In this document: one piece after another, positions 25,615 to 34,718 of the stretch
How positions within the stretch are numbered: the stretch's first letter is position 1
Layout: each line of letters begins with the position of its first letter
From: Peribacillus kribbensis DSM 17871
Lineage (GTDB): Bacteria; Bacillota; Bacilli; Bacillales; DSM-1321
Assembly: GCF_000430765.1 (NCBI RefSeq)
Contig: NZ_AUMQ01000030.1
Coordinates: 124,001 to 188,000, forward strand
Direction: 5' to 3'
DNA length: 64,000 nucleotides
Notes under the pieces: generated by a model
The model's input: the letters and a program-made list of their open reading frames with translations, nothing else
Database searches by the model: none
Told to the model about the DNA's origin: nothing
Program-made: the position numbers and the translations under genes

Positions 25615-25920
25615 AAAAACAGCTATCATCAACAATAAAAGACAGGATGGCTTCAGCCACCCTGCCTTAGGAGGAAGGAGTTTCAGTTATCAAACGTCTA
25701 ATCAGGTTTTTTTACTCTTTGATAAACACCTCATTTTTTATGGAATGACGGCTATTTCAAAAGAGCTTCGTTGTCCAAACGGATCATCTCCCATACCGTA
25801 TGAGTTTCTCAACTAAATGGCGGATTAGACCTGCTCCCGGCCTGAGCCGGAAGTGAACAAACACCTTAAATGTGCAAGAATAACATCCCCTTGCATGACG
25901 GATTTGAAGTAAATGAAAGA

Positions 25921-25940
25921 CAGTTAAATATCTTTAACTG
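25921..25940. other. Perfect 8-bp palindromic hairpin
   Basis: CAGTTAAA, loop TATC, TTTAACTG. No T run follows, so it is not an obvious terminator; it could be an operator. Nearest gene is ecsA, about 200 bases downstream. Confidence 0.4.
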
Positions 25941-26136
25941 ACACCCCATTTCAATGATGCAAAAACCATCAAGTCTTAGAACATCACCGCTTTAACTCCT
26001 TCCTCTATATTAGAATGTCCGGGTGTAAAGAAAATAAACCTTGGGTAATAATGGAATTCCTTTCGTTTCCGCTAGGTACATGAAGCGAAATTTGTTAAAA
26101 TGAATGAACTAGGATAATAAGGAAAGGGATATCTTT

Positions 26137-26886
26137 ATGCCATTATTAGAACTAAAAAATGTAACAGGGGGCTATACCAGGAATCCTGTTTTAAAAGACA
26201 TCAGCTTTGAAATTGAAAAAAATGAGCTGGTAGGATTGATTGGCTTGAATGGGGCGGGGAAAAGTACGGCCATTAAGCATATTATCGGCTTGATGGAGCC
26301 GAAATCCGGAAGTATCCGCATCAATGGCAAAAGCTTTGGTGATGACCCGGAATCCTACCGCCAGCAATATACCTTTGTGCCTGAAACACCGATTCTGTAT
26401 GATGAGCTGACGCTTGAGGAGCATTTGAATCTGACCGCGATGGCCTATGGAATCGAAAGGGAAGAGTACAAAAGGCGGATTCAGCCGCTCCTTAAGGAAT
26501 TCAGATTGGAAAAACGCCTTAAATGGTTCCCTGCTCATTTCTCAAAGGGCATGAAGCAGAAAGTCATGATTATGTGCGCTTTTTTGGTGCAGCCATCGCT
26601 TTATATTGTGGATGAGCCTTTTGTCGGTCTCGATCCTCTTGGGATTCAGTCGCTTCTTGATCTAATGAAGAAAATGAAGGAGGATGGCGCGGGAATTCTG
26701 ATGTCCACCCATATTCTGGCCACAGCTGAACGCTACTGTGATTCCTTCATCATTCTGCATAATGGGGAGATCAGGGCCAAAGGGAAGCTTGCCGATATCC
26801 AAAGGGAGTTTTCTATGCCAGGAGCCAGCCTGGATGAGATTTATATCGCGTTAACGAAGGAAGAGCAAGATCATGACGGCGAATGA
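26137..26886 (+). CDS. ecsA: ABC transporter ATP-binding protein EcsA
   Basis: A 249-residue ABC ATPase. Walker A is GLNGAGKST (about residues 35-43), the signature is FSKGMKQK, and Walker B with the D-loop is LYIVDEPFVGLDP. In B. subtilis EcsAB affects protein secretion, competence and intramembrane proteolysis by RasP; the transported substrate is unsettled. GGAAAGGG precedes the ATG. An extended -10, TGTTAAAAT, lies about 45 bases upstream. The stop overlaps the ecsB start by 14 bases. Confidence 0.92.
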   Translation: MPLLELKNVTGGYTRNPVLKDISFEIEKNELVGLIGLNGAGKSTAIKHIIGLMEPKSGSIRINGKSFGDDPESYRQQYTFVPETPILYDELTLEEHLNLTAMAYGIEREEYKRRIQPLLKEFRLEKRLKWFPAHFSKGMKQKVMIMCAFLVQPSLYIVDEPFVGLDPLGIQSLLDLMKKMKEDGAGILMSTHILATAERYCDSFIILHNGEIRAKGKLADIQREFSMPGASLDEIYIALTKEEQDHDGE

Positions 26887-28078
26887 TTTATGGCGGGAAC
26901 GATTCCGAGGCTTTACAAAAGAAACGGGTAAATATTTAAAATATATTTTTAATGGACATTTTGCTTTTGTGCTTATTTTTGCAGTCGGCGGCCTTTCTTA
27001 TTATTACAGTCAATGGGTAAAGACTCTCAGCAGTGATTTCCCTGCTGGGCTCATCATGGCAGCCGTGTTTGGCCTTATGCTTACCATTTCACCTGTCTTC
27101 ACTTTCTTGAAGGAGGCAGACATCGTCTTTTTGCTGCCGATGGAAACCAGGCTGAACCCATATATGGCAAAATCCCGAACCATTAGCTTCGTGTTTCAGG
27201 GATATTTGCTTCTCATGGTGCTTGCCGCTTTCATGCCCATGCACGCAAAAGTGAATGCAGCCTCCTTTGGCGACTTTATAATAGGATTGATTCTGCTCTT
27301 GGTACTGAAGTATGTAAATATCCAGATCCGCTGGCAGACTCTGTATTACCCGGACAACAGGGTGCTTTTGGTGGATTCAGTGATCAGGCTGTGCCTGAAT
27401 ATCGCCTTTTTATATCTATATTTTGATAAGGCGCCGATTGTTTATCCGGTTGTTATAGCTTGTGCGCTGCTCTTTTTGCTGATGTACTTTAAACGCGATA
27501 CAAGCGGAAAGCCGCTGAAATGGGAAAGGCTGATCAGCATGGAAAGCAAAAGAATGTCGGCTTTTTACAGGATCGCAAACCTCTTCACCGATGTGCCAAA
27601 GCTGAAGGAAAGAGCCGTGCGCAGAAAATGGCTGGATTGGATTGTTTCAGCGATCCCGTACAAACAGGAATCTTCCTACTCTTATTTGTATTCCAGGACC
27701 TTTTTAAGGTCCAATGACTATCTGGGGCTTTCGGTGAGGCTTACCGTAATCGGAATTATCATCAGCTTAATATTTGCAAGTGTGTGGGCAAAGGCCATAA
27801 CTGTTCTTTTATTTTTATATTTAACAGGCATTCAGCTTCTGCCGCTGGCAAAGCATCATAATCTTAAAATATGGATCGATTTGTATCCGGTATCTAAAGC
27901 GTATAGGGAACGGGCAGTGTCCGGTATTCTTCGATGGGTCCTGATTGTCGAGAGCCTGCTGTTTGCCCTTGCTGCCCTCGTGCAAGGAAATGTTATGGGC
28001 GCAGGGATATCCCTTGCGGCAGGAATTCTATTCATGCTCCTGTTTTCGGGGTATGCCAAACGGAAATTAGCAGGCTGA
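26873..28078 (+). CDS. ecsB: ABC transporter permease EcsB
   Basis: A 401-residue membrane protein with about eight or nine spans, including FVLIFAVGGLSYYYS, GLIMAAVFGLMLTI and VLLFLYLTGIQLLPLA. It is the membrane partner of EcsA. Its ATG at 26873 lies within the last codons of ecsA, which implies coupled translation; GGAAGAGC supplies the binding site. Length and place match B. subtilis EcsB. Confidence 0.92.
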   Translation: MTANDLWRERFRGFTKETGKYLKYIFNGHFAFVLIFAVGGLSYYYSQWVKTLSSDFPAGLIMAAVFGLMLTISPVFTFLKEADIVFLLPMETRLNPYMAKSRTISFVFQGYLLLMVLAAFMPMHAKVNAASFGDFIIGLILLLVLKYVNIQIRWQTLYYPDNRVLLVDSVIRLCLNIAFLYLYFDKAPIVYPVVIACALLFLLMYFKRDTSGKPLKWERLISMESKRMSAFYRIANLFTDVPKLKERAVRRKWLDWIVSAIPYKQESSYSYLYSRTFLRSNDYLGLSVRLTVIGIIISLIFASVWAKAITVLLFLYLTGIQLLPLAKHHNLKIWIDLYPVSKAYRERAVSGILRWVLIVESLLFALAALVQGNVMGAGISLAAGILFMLLFSGYAKRKLAG

Positions 28079-28150
28079 CATCTCAGGAAGTTTCGACTTG
28101 GCAGCATTCATGGAAGGCTTGTTAAAAAAATCTGCAAAGGAAGAGGCGCT

Positions 28151-28861
28151 ATGGATTCCTATGAAACACGGATCACTGGGGATGTGATGAGGTGGAAGAT
28201 GGCCATGGAAACCAGGTCTTCCATTTTTAAGCGGCTGTCAAAAAGGGCTCAGGCAAAGCTAAACAGTTATATTCCGGAAAAAGCCCACAAGCTGATCACT
28301 GACAGTGTCAAGGGCATGGTAAAGGCGGCACTTGCAGGAGCCGATTGGATTACAAGGGATAAACAGGTGGAGAATTTAAATCTGGAAGAAAAAGAACAGC
28401 TTGTGAAAGAAGCAATTGCGGCCTATCGAAAGGCGGCAGCCATTGAAGGTGCCGGAACAGGGGCAGCCGGTTTTATAGCGGGGCTGGCAGATTTCCCCCT
28501 GCTGCTTGCGATCAAAATGAAATTTCTCTTCGAACTCACTTCTCTGTATGGATTTGACGCTGAAGAATACGAGGAAAGGCTGTTTATTCTTCACGTGTTC
28601 CAGCTTGCTTTTTCGAGTGATGATAAAAGAGCAGAGACTCTCCGGAAAATCGAAAACTGGGATCAGTATAAAAACGGGCTGAAGGAAATGGATTGGAGAG
28701 TGTTTCAGCAGGAATACAGGGATTATATTGACCTTGCTAAAATGCTGCAGCTTGTACCTGGCATTGGAGCTGTAGTAGGGGCCTATGCCAACTATAATCT
28801 GCTGGACCATCTTGGCGAAACCGCCATGAACTGCTGGAGGATGCGGATCCTCAAGCTTTAA
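28151..28861 (+). CDS. ecsC: EcsC family protein
   Basis: A 236-residue protein with conserved Gly/Ala-rich hydrophobic segments (GAGTGAAGFIAGLADFPLLL and LVPGIGAVVGAYANYNLL) typical of EcsC. These may insert into or lie on the membrane. Function is unknown, although it is always found with the ecs transporter in bacilli. AAAGGAAGAGG precedes the ATG at 28151. It lies 72 bases after ecsB with no terminator between, so it is part of the same operon. Confidence 0.88.
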   Translation: MDSYETRITGDVMRWKMAMETRSSIFKRLSKRAQAKLNSYIPEKAHKLITDSVKGMVKAALAGADWITRDKQVENLNLEEKEQLVKEAIAAYRKAAAIEGAGTGAAGFIAGLADFPLLLAIKMKFLFELTSLYGFDAEEYEERLFILHVFQLAFSSDDKRAETLRKIENWDQYKNGLKEMDWRVFQQEYRDYIDLAKMLQLVPGIGAVVGAYANYNLLDHLGETAMNCWRMRILKL

Positions 28862-28907
28862 TCACTCATATGGCACAGGCATGATATTTTAGAGTAGGAG
28901 AGAGTTT

Positions 28908-29582
28908 ATGGAAGCAGTACCTATTAAGAAGAACAGAAATACAACATCGATCGTTTTTGCATGCTTTCTTGCTGTTGCATGGGTCGTATTTTTTTTATTA
29001 ATCCTTCATGTCAAGGACAGTACGCCGATGAAGCTTGATACCTTTATCCAGGATTGGCTGGTATCTTGGGGAGGGAGTTCTTCTGAAGCCTTTTTTTCCT
29101 CTGTGACCCGGCTGGGATCAAGAGAAGTGATTGGAACTCTTTCTCTTTTGTTTATTGCCTTCCTTTGGTTTTCAAGGAAAAACTATCTTGCGATGGCTGT
29201 AGTTGTCCTGGGAGTTGCGGGGGGAGACCAGCTGTATAAGCTGGTGAAGAACCTGGTGGAAAGGGACCGGCCGAGCCTTAATGCCGCAGTGGACGGGGTT
29301 GGCTATAGTTTCCCGAGCGGTCATGCTGCGGTGGGCTTTATTTTATATTTTCTTGCTGGCTATTTCTTGTTCAGCTATTGCAGGACCCGAACGGCAAAAG
29401 CTATCCTTTGTTTTGCGGTATTTATCATTATTCTATTAATCGGTATGAGCAGGGTGTATTTTAATGTGCATTATCCTACAGATGTCATCGGAGGTTATGC
29501 CTTGGGATTCATTTATACAGCTGGGCTTTTACATTTTTACGAAATCTTTTTTGCGTATATGAAACGAAAAAAACAAATTTAG
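28908..29582 (+). CDS. PAP2-family membrane phosphatase
   Basis: A 224-residue membrane protein with about six spans and the three phosphatase motifs: KLVKNLVERDRPS, YSFPSGHAAVG and SRVYFNVHYPTDV. It should dephosphorylate a lipid phosphate such as undecaprenyl pyrophosphate or phosphatidylglycerol phosphate at the outer membrane face. It begins 46 bases after ecsC and is probably read from the same transcript. GGAGAGAG precedes the ATG. A good terminator closes the unit. Confidence 0.88.
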   Translation: MEAVPIKKNRNTTSIVFACFLAVAWVVFFLLILHVKDSTPMKLDTFIQDWLVSWGGSSSEAFFSSVTRLGSREVIGTLSLLFIAFLWFSRKNYLAMAVVVLGVAGGDQLYKLVKNLVERDRPSLNAAVDGVGYSFPSGHAAVGFILYFLAGYFLFSYCRTRTAKAILCFAVFIIILLIGMSRVYFNVHYPTDVIGGYALGFIYTAGLLHFYEIFFAYMKRKKQI

Positions 29583-29584
29583 AA

Positions 29585-29634
29585 GAAGGCTGGTTCGTCT
29601 CCATGCATCTGGGGCAGGAACCAGTCTTTTTTTA
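29585..29634 (+). terminator. Rho-independent terminator after the PAP2 gene
   Basis: AAGGCTGGTTC pairs with GAACCAGTCTT around a 21-base loop, followed by seven T. Confidence 0.85.
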
Positions 29635-29697
29635 TTCTAGTCCCTTTAGCAGTCCTCTTTTTATCCTCCCAAATGGGACAATTGAAAAGAACAAAAA

Positions 29698-30885
29698 GTG
29701 GTCAGAGACCATTCCTTTGTTCATATAGTAAGCGAAAGAACGGTTAAAGGGGTGATAGCAATCTTTCCGTTTACGACGCTTAAGGTGTTAAAGGGAAAAC
29801 TCTTTGGAGGGCAGGAAAACCGCTGGCAGGAAGTGATGGGGGAAAGAGATTTTTCCCAGCTCAGGGAAAGCCTGAAAGAGGAGCTGAAAAGGGAGCCGGA
29901 TATCCCAGTCCTTCATCCTGAAGAAGAAGAAATAAAAGAGCATGTAGAAAATGAAGTCCGTAAGCTCAATGCCAATAATCTGACCAGGACCATGGGCTAC
30001 CTGGATTATTTCAAACGAAACCCTGAGGTTCATTGGGCGTTCCTGGCACATATGGTATCCCGGAATGGCGGCTATCATATGACCGACTTGAAAGGCTCCA
30101 TGATGGACCATTTACTTAAGGAAAGCGAGCGGGATAAATATTTTGCATTTCTTGAAAGGGCCAATGGAGGCATATTTGCGGATGCATATCCACAGCTCCA
30201 TCTCTATGAACTTTCAAAAAATCGGGCAATTTCCTTTCGCCGGCTTTTCCCCCATTTTCGAATTTCCAGGTTTATGATTCCAGTTTGGGAGGCTTTCTCT
30301 AAATCAGGAAACAGAGAAATGCTGACTGTTGGCATGATTCTAAACGAACAAAGGATGCTGCAGGAAAGGGTAGTGAAAAGAAGCTGGAATGCAGAGCTGT
30401 TATCAAGAATTGATTTTCAGCTTCAGGAGTTCTTTGGTTTTACTGCAGTCATTTTTCCTTATGTGAAAAGGAAGGGGAGCAAATACCGGCTGGCGGGCCT
30501 GACTGTGAACCGTTTTGAAAGACCGGAGGGAAGGATTATGACTGGGAAGCTCCTTTACTCCATGCTGTTTCTGTCTCCTAAAGTGCTCAAAGGGACTCAG
30601 GATTTTGCTTTCAAGAATGTTCATACTGCATCGAGGTCTGATTACTGGGAAGAACTCTTTACCCGGAAGCGCAGGGATGATGAAAAGATTTACAGCCCTG
30701 TACTATCCGATGCCTGGGAGGATCGGCCCTTTATGCCGCCGCCTGGTTCGGACTGGTTTATAACAAACGAGTTCATAGAAGATATCAGGCTTCTGCCTGT
30801 TCCGCTGAAAACAGATTTGACAGATAAAGCATCAGCCAATGTGAAGCATATCAAAACGATCAATGAAGTGAAATCTATCATTTAG
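29698..30885 (+). CDS. DUF2515 family protein
   Basis: A protein of up to 395 residues resembling the DUF2515 family (B. subtilis YppC). Conserved-looking stretches are NNLTRTMGYLDYFKRNPEVH, WAFLAHMVSRNGGYHMTDLK and SDWFITNEFIEDIRLLP. Function is unknown; no signal peptide or clear membrane segment. The start is uncertain. GTG at 29698 is used here but has a weak binding site; GTG at 29752 follows AAAGG too closely. The gene stands alone after the PAP2 terminator. Confidence 0.75.
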   Translation: MVRDHSFVHIVSERTVKGVIAIFPFTTLKVLKGKLFGGQENRWQEVMGERDFSQLRESLKEELKREPDIPVLHPEEEEIKEHVENEVRKLNANNLTRTMGYLDYFKRNPEVHWAFLAHMVSRNGGYHMTDLKGSMMDHLLKESERDKYFAFLERANGGIFADAYPQLHLYELSKNRAISFRRLFPHFRISRFMIPVWEAFSKSGNREMLTVGMILNEQRMLQERVVKRSWNAELLSRIDFQLQEFFGFTAVIFPYVKRKGSKYRLAGLTVNRFERPEGRIMTGKLLYSMLFLSPKVLKGTQDFAFKNVHTASRSDYWEELFTRKRRDDEKIYSPVLSDAWEDRPFMPPPGSDWFITNEFIEDIRLLPVPLKTDLTDKASANVKHIKTINEVKSII

Positions 30886-30929
30886 CCGGTAAACGGCTGG
30901 TTAAAACTTTTTTTCTGGTGGTGAAATGC

Positions 30930-31160
30930 ATGGTGGTTCAGACTTCAGCCAGGGACTTAGCCGCGGATAAGCCGAAATTTATCGTGATGTGTATAAAAAG
31001 ATTCATAATCGCCGTCATTTATTTTGATATCATATGCACCTTGTACCAATTCAAAAAAATGGATCGGCTGAGGATCTTAAAGAGAAAGCATAAACCTTAC
31101 CGAATGGCTGACCTATTGAAATGGCAGCTTAGAGAGCTCAGACTGAACCGGAAAAGGTAA
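30930..31160 (+). CDS. Small single-span membrane protein of unknown function
   Basis: A 76-residue protein. Its central hydrophobic stretch, FIIAVIYFDIICTLYQF, is flanked on the C-terminal side by an extremely basic tail (KKMDRLRILKRKHKPYRM and LRLNRKR). The ATG at 30930 has GGTGGTG seven bases upstream. The basic tail would stay in the cytoplasm. I do not recognise it; it may be a real small gene because frame and binding site agree. Confidence 0.45.
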   Translation: MVVQTSARDLAADKPKFIVMCIKRFIIAVIYFDIICTLYQFKKMDRLRILKRKHKPYRMADLLKWQLRELRLNRKR

Positions 31161-31266
31161 ACATTGAGAGTGCGGAATTATAATTTAAAGGTGCTATTAT
31201 AGCAACTTGTCCACACTGACTCAGCCACCCCTGAATAATATATTGTAAATATTAGGAGGTGGTACT

Positions 31267-31629
31267 ATGGGTAGGTGCCGAATTCGTCGTGAACGTGAGC
31301 GGGAAAGAGAACGCGAGCGGGAAAGAGAACGCGAGCAGGAAAGAGAACGTGAGCGGGAAAGGGAACGCGAGCAGGAAAGAGAACGTGAGCGGGAAAGGGA
31401 ACGCGAGAGGGAAAGAGGACGCGAGCAGGAAAGAGAACGCGAGAGGGAAAGAGGACGCGAGCAGGAAAGAGAACACGAGCGGGAAAAAGAGCGTGAGCGT
31501 GAGCAGGAAAGAGAATGCGGAAAGGAAAATGAATGTCAACAATGTGTAATTCACCCTCAACATTGGAGCTGTAATCGTTATTCCCATTGCTATTGGGACG
31601 GATTATATGATGATGTACTGTATGGGTAA
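31267..31629 (+). CDS. Arg-Glu repeat protein with Cys/aromatic tail (spore coat-like?)
   Basis: A 120-residue protein. Residues 8-80 are almost only alternating Arg and Glu, with Gln or Gly at intervals, encoded by an 18-base unit. This should form a long, straight, charged helix. The last 38 residues change character and carry five Cys with His, Trp and Tyr (CQQCVIHPQHWSCNRYSHCY). That tail could cross-link or bind metal. AGGAGG lies seven bases before the ATG, which fixes the frame. AC (31215-31216), 17 bases, AATAATATA (31234-31242) is weakly like a sigma-K promoter. A spore coat role is only a guess. Confidence 0.7.
   Translation: MGRCRIRREREREREREREREREQEREREREREREQERERERERERERERGREQERERERERGREQEREHEREKEREREQERECGKENECQQCVIHPQHWSCNRYSHCYWDGLYDDVLYG
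31290..31515 (+). repeat. 18-bp coding minisatellite within the Arg-Glu gene
   Basis: Repeats of the type GAACGCGAGCGGGAAAGA, each coding Glu-Arg three times, with base changes giving Gln or Gly at set positions. Copy number should vary between strains by slippage or recombination without shifting frame. Confidence 0.8.
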
Positions 31630-31751
31630 AGGGTTAAACGGGCAGGGAAACTCAGGAAGCATCCATTATTTTGTAGATGCTTTTCTCACTAAGCAATAGT
31701 ATTAACAGATTTATCAACTAAAATATGAATCACATGTCCAGAATCAATCAT

Positions 31752-31784
31752 AATAAAAAAGCAGAACCTGCGTGGTTCTGCTTT
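31752..31784 (-). terminator. Terminator after hmoB (minus strand)
   Basis: AGCAGAACC pairs with GGTTCTGCT around ACGCA, then six T on the minus strand. Confidence 0.85.
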
Positions 31785-31791
31785 CGATGTT

Positions 31792-32304
31792 TTATTCTTC
31801 TTCATAGACAGCATATTTTGTTACATAGGAGGAGCCTGAAAAGATGGTTTGCTGTGGGGCGTCCTGTTCCCCGGAGCCGCCTTTTTTGGCATGGGCTTGT
31901 GCGAAGGACTGGGAATTCTGCCAATTGCTGAATGAGGATTCGCCTTCCCACTGAGTCAGGATGACATAGGTGTCTGAGTTGGTGGGCCGGAGAACCCTGA
32001 TGGCGATAAAGCCGGGTTCATTTTCGATGAGCCCTGCCCGGTTTTTGAATCGGTATTCGAAGATGGGGCGTCCTTCATCCGTTACAGGGATATTATTCAT
32101 GACTACAAAACCATGCTGGGCTAATTCACCTTTTGAGTCAACCACTTCATATCTGCGCGGAGTGCTGAAAACCGTATCCTTTGGTGTTTCATGAAGAAGT
32201 AGGGCGTTATCCAGCCCGTTCAAAACGATCATGTTTTCCTCCGCATTTTTATTCTTTAAGACATTTAAGTAATCTGCCGTACCCGATGTGATAAAAAAAT
32301 TCAT
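31792..32304 (-). CDS. hmoB: Haem-degrading monooxygenase HmoB
   Basis: A 170-residue protein (B. subtilis YhgC) with an antibiotic-biosynthesis-monooxygenase type fold in its C-terminal half. GFIAIRVLRP, TYVILTQWEGESSFSNWQNS and FAQAHAK show the IsdG-like pattern. The N-terminal 60 residues form the extension specific to HmoB. It opens the haem ring and releases iron. Start is ATG at 32304 following AGGTGCAGG. It is divergent from hemE, so haem synthesis and breakdown genes share one control region. Confidence 0.85.
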   Translation of the reverse strand: MNFFITSGTADYLNVLKNKNAEENMIVLNGLDNALLLHETPKDTVFSTPRRYEVVDSKGELAQHGFVVMNNIPVTDEGRPIFEYRFKNRAGLIENEPGFIAIRVLRPTNSDTYVILTQWEGESSFSNWQNSQSFAQAHAKKGGSGEQDAPQQTIFSGSSYVTKYAVYEEE

Positions 32305-32340
32305 TCCTGCACCTCTTTTATACAAAGTTTTTACACTTTC

Positions 32341-32368
32341 ATTGTACCTCATGACGCCATGGTGTAAA
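32341..32368 (-). promoter_or_regulatory. Promoter of hmoB
   Basis: Minus strand TTTACA, a 16-base spacer, TACAAT. The spacing to the start codon is about 37 bases. Confidence 0.6.
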
Positions 32369-32431
32369 CAGGACTCGGCAGAGCCTTTCTCTCGCCAAAA
32401 GCCTTTATGGAAAAGCAAAAATGTCTGTTTT

Positions 32432-32460
32432 TTGACAATTAGAGCGCCAGTCTATACAAC
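32432..32460 (+). promoter_or_regulatory. Promoter of hemEHY
   Basis: TTGACA (32432-32437), a 17-base spacer, TACAAC (32455-32460). It predicts a 150-base leader before hemE. Confidence 0.6.
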
Positions 32461-32515
32461 TATAGGAGAAAAGTCTATATTGAAACATATAAAACATTTA
32501 ATAAGATCCGAGTCC

Positions 32516-32547
32516 GGCTTCCCGGCAGATGTCTACGGGAAGCCTTT
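32516..32547 (+). promoter_or_regulatory. Leader hairpin upstream of hemE
   Basis: GGCTTCCCG (32516-32524) pairs perfectly with CGGGAAGCC (32536-32544) around an 11-base loop, followed by TTTCC. The T run is too short for a good terminator. It may be an attenuator or an mRNA-stability hairpin. Confidence 0.45.
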
Positions 32548-32616
32548 CCAGGGCTCTTGAAATAATGGGAAATGGCAGAAGCGATTCAGGGTAATTTCGA
32601 AAGGTGGATATTATTT

Positions 32617-33657
32617 ATGGCTAAAATGATAAATGAGACATTTTTAAAAGCGGCAAGAGGAGAACAAACGGATTATGTGCCCGTCTGGTATATGAGGCAG
32701 GCTGGCAGATCCCAGCCCGAATACCGCAAATTAAAAGAAAAATATTCACTTTTTGAAATTACGCATCAGCCTGAGCTCTGCGCTTATGTGACAAGGCTGC
32801 CTGTCGAACAATACGGAGTGGATGCAGCCATCCTTTATAAGGATATCATGACGCCCCTTCCTGCAATCGGAGTGGATGTAGATATCGTTTCAGGGATCGG
32901 CCCGGTCATCTCCAATCCGATTAAATCACTTGCGGATGTCGAAAAGCTGGGGGAAATTCATCCTGAAGAGGATATTCCCTATGTACTTGATACCATTAAG
33001 CTTTTGGTGAACGAACAGCTGAACGTTCCTTTGATTGGTTTCAGCGGCGCGCCGTTTACGGTCGCTTCTTACATGATCGAGGGCGGACCCTCTAAAAGCT
33101 ACAATAAGACAAAAGCTTTTATGTATACAGAGCCAAAGGCGTGGTTTGCCTTGATGGACAAGCTTGGGGATATGGCCATTACTTATGTCAAAGCCCAGGT
33201 CAAAGCGGGGGCAAAAGCTATCCAAATTTTTGATTCCTGGGTAGGAGCCCTGAATGCCGAGGACTACCGCTATTATATAAAACCAGTGATGGACCGGATT
33301 TTCTCTAGTTTAAGAGAGGAAAATGTACCTCTTATTATGTTCGGGGTAGGTGCTAGCCATCTGGCCATGGAATGGCATGACCTGCCTCTGGATGTGGTGG
33401 GCCTTGACTGGCGCCTGCCGATCTCCCAGGCGAGAGAAAAAGGAATTACGAAGACGGTGATGGGCAATCTGGATCCGGCCATCCTTCTTTCCTCCTGGAA
33501 TGTCATTGAGGAAAAGGCGAAGGCTATTTTGGACCAGGGAATGCAGTCACCAGGCTATATTTTCAACCTGGGGCATGGAGTGTTTCCGGATGTGAACCCG
33601 GATACATTAAAAAGATTGACCCAGTTTATCCATGAATATTCAAGGAATAACAAATAA
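32617..33657 (+). CDS. hemE: Uroporphyrinogen III decarboxylase HemE
   Basis: A 346-residue enzyme that converts uroporphyrinogen III to coproporphyrinogen III. The N-terminal signature is [15 protein letters not shown] and the second is [17 protein letters not shown]. Start is ATG at 32617 with AAGGTGG nine bases upstream; an in-frame start at 32572 lacks a site and would add 15 residues. It heads the hemE-hemH-hemY operon, with a 29-base gap to hemH. Confidence 0.96.
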   Translation: MAKMINETFLKAARGEQTDYVPVWYMRQAGRSQPEYRKLKEKYSLFEITHQPELCAYVTRLPVEQYGVDAAILYKDIMTPLPAIGVDVDIVSGIGPVISNPIKSLADVEKLGEIHPEEDIPYVLDTIKLLVNEQLNVPLIGFSGAPFTVASYMIEGGPSKSYNKTKAFMYTEPKAWFALMDKLGDMAITYVKAQVKAGAKAIQIFDSWVGALNAEDYRYYIKPVMDRIFSSLREENVPLIMFGVGASHLAMEWHDLPLDVVGLDWRLPISQAREKGITKTVMGNLDPAILLSSWNVIEEKAKAILDQGMQSPGYIFNLGHGVFPDVNPDTLKRLTQFIHEYSRNNK

Positions 33658-33686
33658 TAAACCCAGCCAATGAGAGGTGCAGCCAA

Positions 33687-34619
33687 ATGGAAAAAAAGAA
33701 AGTCGGATTATTAGTAATGGCTTATGGAACGCCATACAAGGAAGAAGATATTGAAAGATATTATACACATATCAGGCATGGCAGAAGGCCGAGCGATGAA
33801 GCCATTCTTGATCTAAGAACCAGATATGCTGCCATAGGAGGAATTTCCCCGCTTGCCAGAATCACCGAGGAACAGGCCCAGGCCCTCGAAAAGAGACTGA
33901 ATGAGGTACAGGATGAAGTAGAATTCACCTATTATCTAGGCCTTAAGCATATCGAGCCATTTGTTGAAGATGCGGTACATCAGATGAAAAAGGATGGCAT
34001 TATGGAAGCCGTGAGCATTGTGCTTGCCCCGCACTTCTCTACTTTCAGCGTAAAATCATATAACGGAAGGGCCAAGGAAGAAGCAGCGTCCATCGGCGGG
34101 CCGGAAATCAAAAGTGTAGAAAGCTGGTATGATGAGCCTAAATTCATTCAATACTGGGTGGACCGGGTGACAGAGACCTACGCAAAGATGAGTGAAAACG
34201 AAAGAGAAAGAGCGGTCCTGATTGTTTCGGCACATAGCCTGCCTGAGAAAATCCTTCTTTCAGGAGATCCATATCCCCGGCAGCTGCAGGAAACTGCAAG
34301 CTTAATTGCAGAAGGGGCGGGAATCAAGCATTATGAGCTTGGATGGCAGAGTGCAGGCGGGACTCCGGAGCCATGGCTTGGGCCGGATGTTCAAGATCTT
34401 ACAAGAGAGCTCTTTCAGAAGGAAGGCTATCAGGCGTTTGTTTACACTCCGGTGGGATTTGTATCCGATCATCTTGAAGTTCTTTATGACAATGATGTGG
34501 AGTGTAAGGTGGTCACTGAAGAAATAGGAGCCGCCTATTACCGTCCGGAAATGCCGAATACGCATCCGCAATTTATTGATGCATTGGCGGACGTTGTATT
34601 AAAGAAACTGCGTTCTTAA
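33687..34619 (+). CDS. hemH: Coproporphyrin ferrochelatase HemH
   Basis: A 310-residue ferrochelatase. The metal-site His is in VSAHSLPE (about residue 182) and the acidic Glu in [15 protein letters not shown] (about 264). In Firmicutes this enzyme inserts iron into coproporphyrin III, before the final HemQ step. AGAGGTG lies eight bases before the ATG. It is followed by a 99-base gap that contains an inverted repeat (AAAGCGGC/GCCGCTTT, 34630-34676) without a T run, so transcription probably continues into hemY. Confidence 0.95.
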   Translation: MEKKKVGLLVMAYGTPYKEEDIERYYTHIRHGRRPSDEAILDLRTRYAAIGGISPLARITEEQAQALEKRLNEVQDEVEFTYYLGLKHIEPFVEDAVHQMKKDGIMEAVSIVLAPHFSTFSVKSYNGRAKEEAASIGGPEIKSVESWYDEPKFIQYWVDRVTETYAKMSENERERAVLIVSAHSLPEKILLSGDPYPRQLQETASLIAEGAGIKHYELGWQSAGGTPEPWLGPDVQDLTRELFQKEGYQAFVYTPVGFVSDHLEVLYDNDVECKVVTEEIGAAYYRPEMPNTHPQFIDALADVVLKKLRS

Positions 34620-34718
34620 AACGATCGATAAAGCGGCGGAAGGTCTGCGGTTTATTCTGCAGCCTGCAGCCGCTTTCGGATTGAATACCCATTTGCATAA
34701 AAAAGAAGGCGATGAACC

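Larger units (their letters stand above)
24813..26136. other. 1.3 kb gene-free region between hit and ecsA
   Basis: Apart from the hit and ecsA promoters this region holds a 52-bp tandem array (25073-25614), a near-palindrome CAGGATGG/CCACCCTG at 25640-25661, and a perfect hairpin CAGTTAAA/TTTAACTG at 25921-25940. I see no supported gene. The segment 25680-26100 shows neither a long frame nor a recognisable fold. Confidence 0.65.

Noticed and set aside
31259-31549. Ser/Gly/Lys/Glu-rich frame overlapping the Arg-Glu gene
   Set aside because: It starts inside the ribosome binding site. The other frame has AGGAGG at correct distance and a structured C-terminus.
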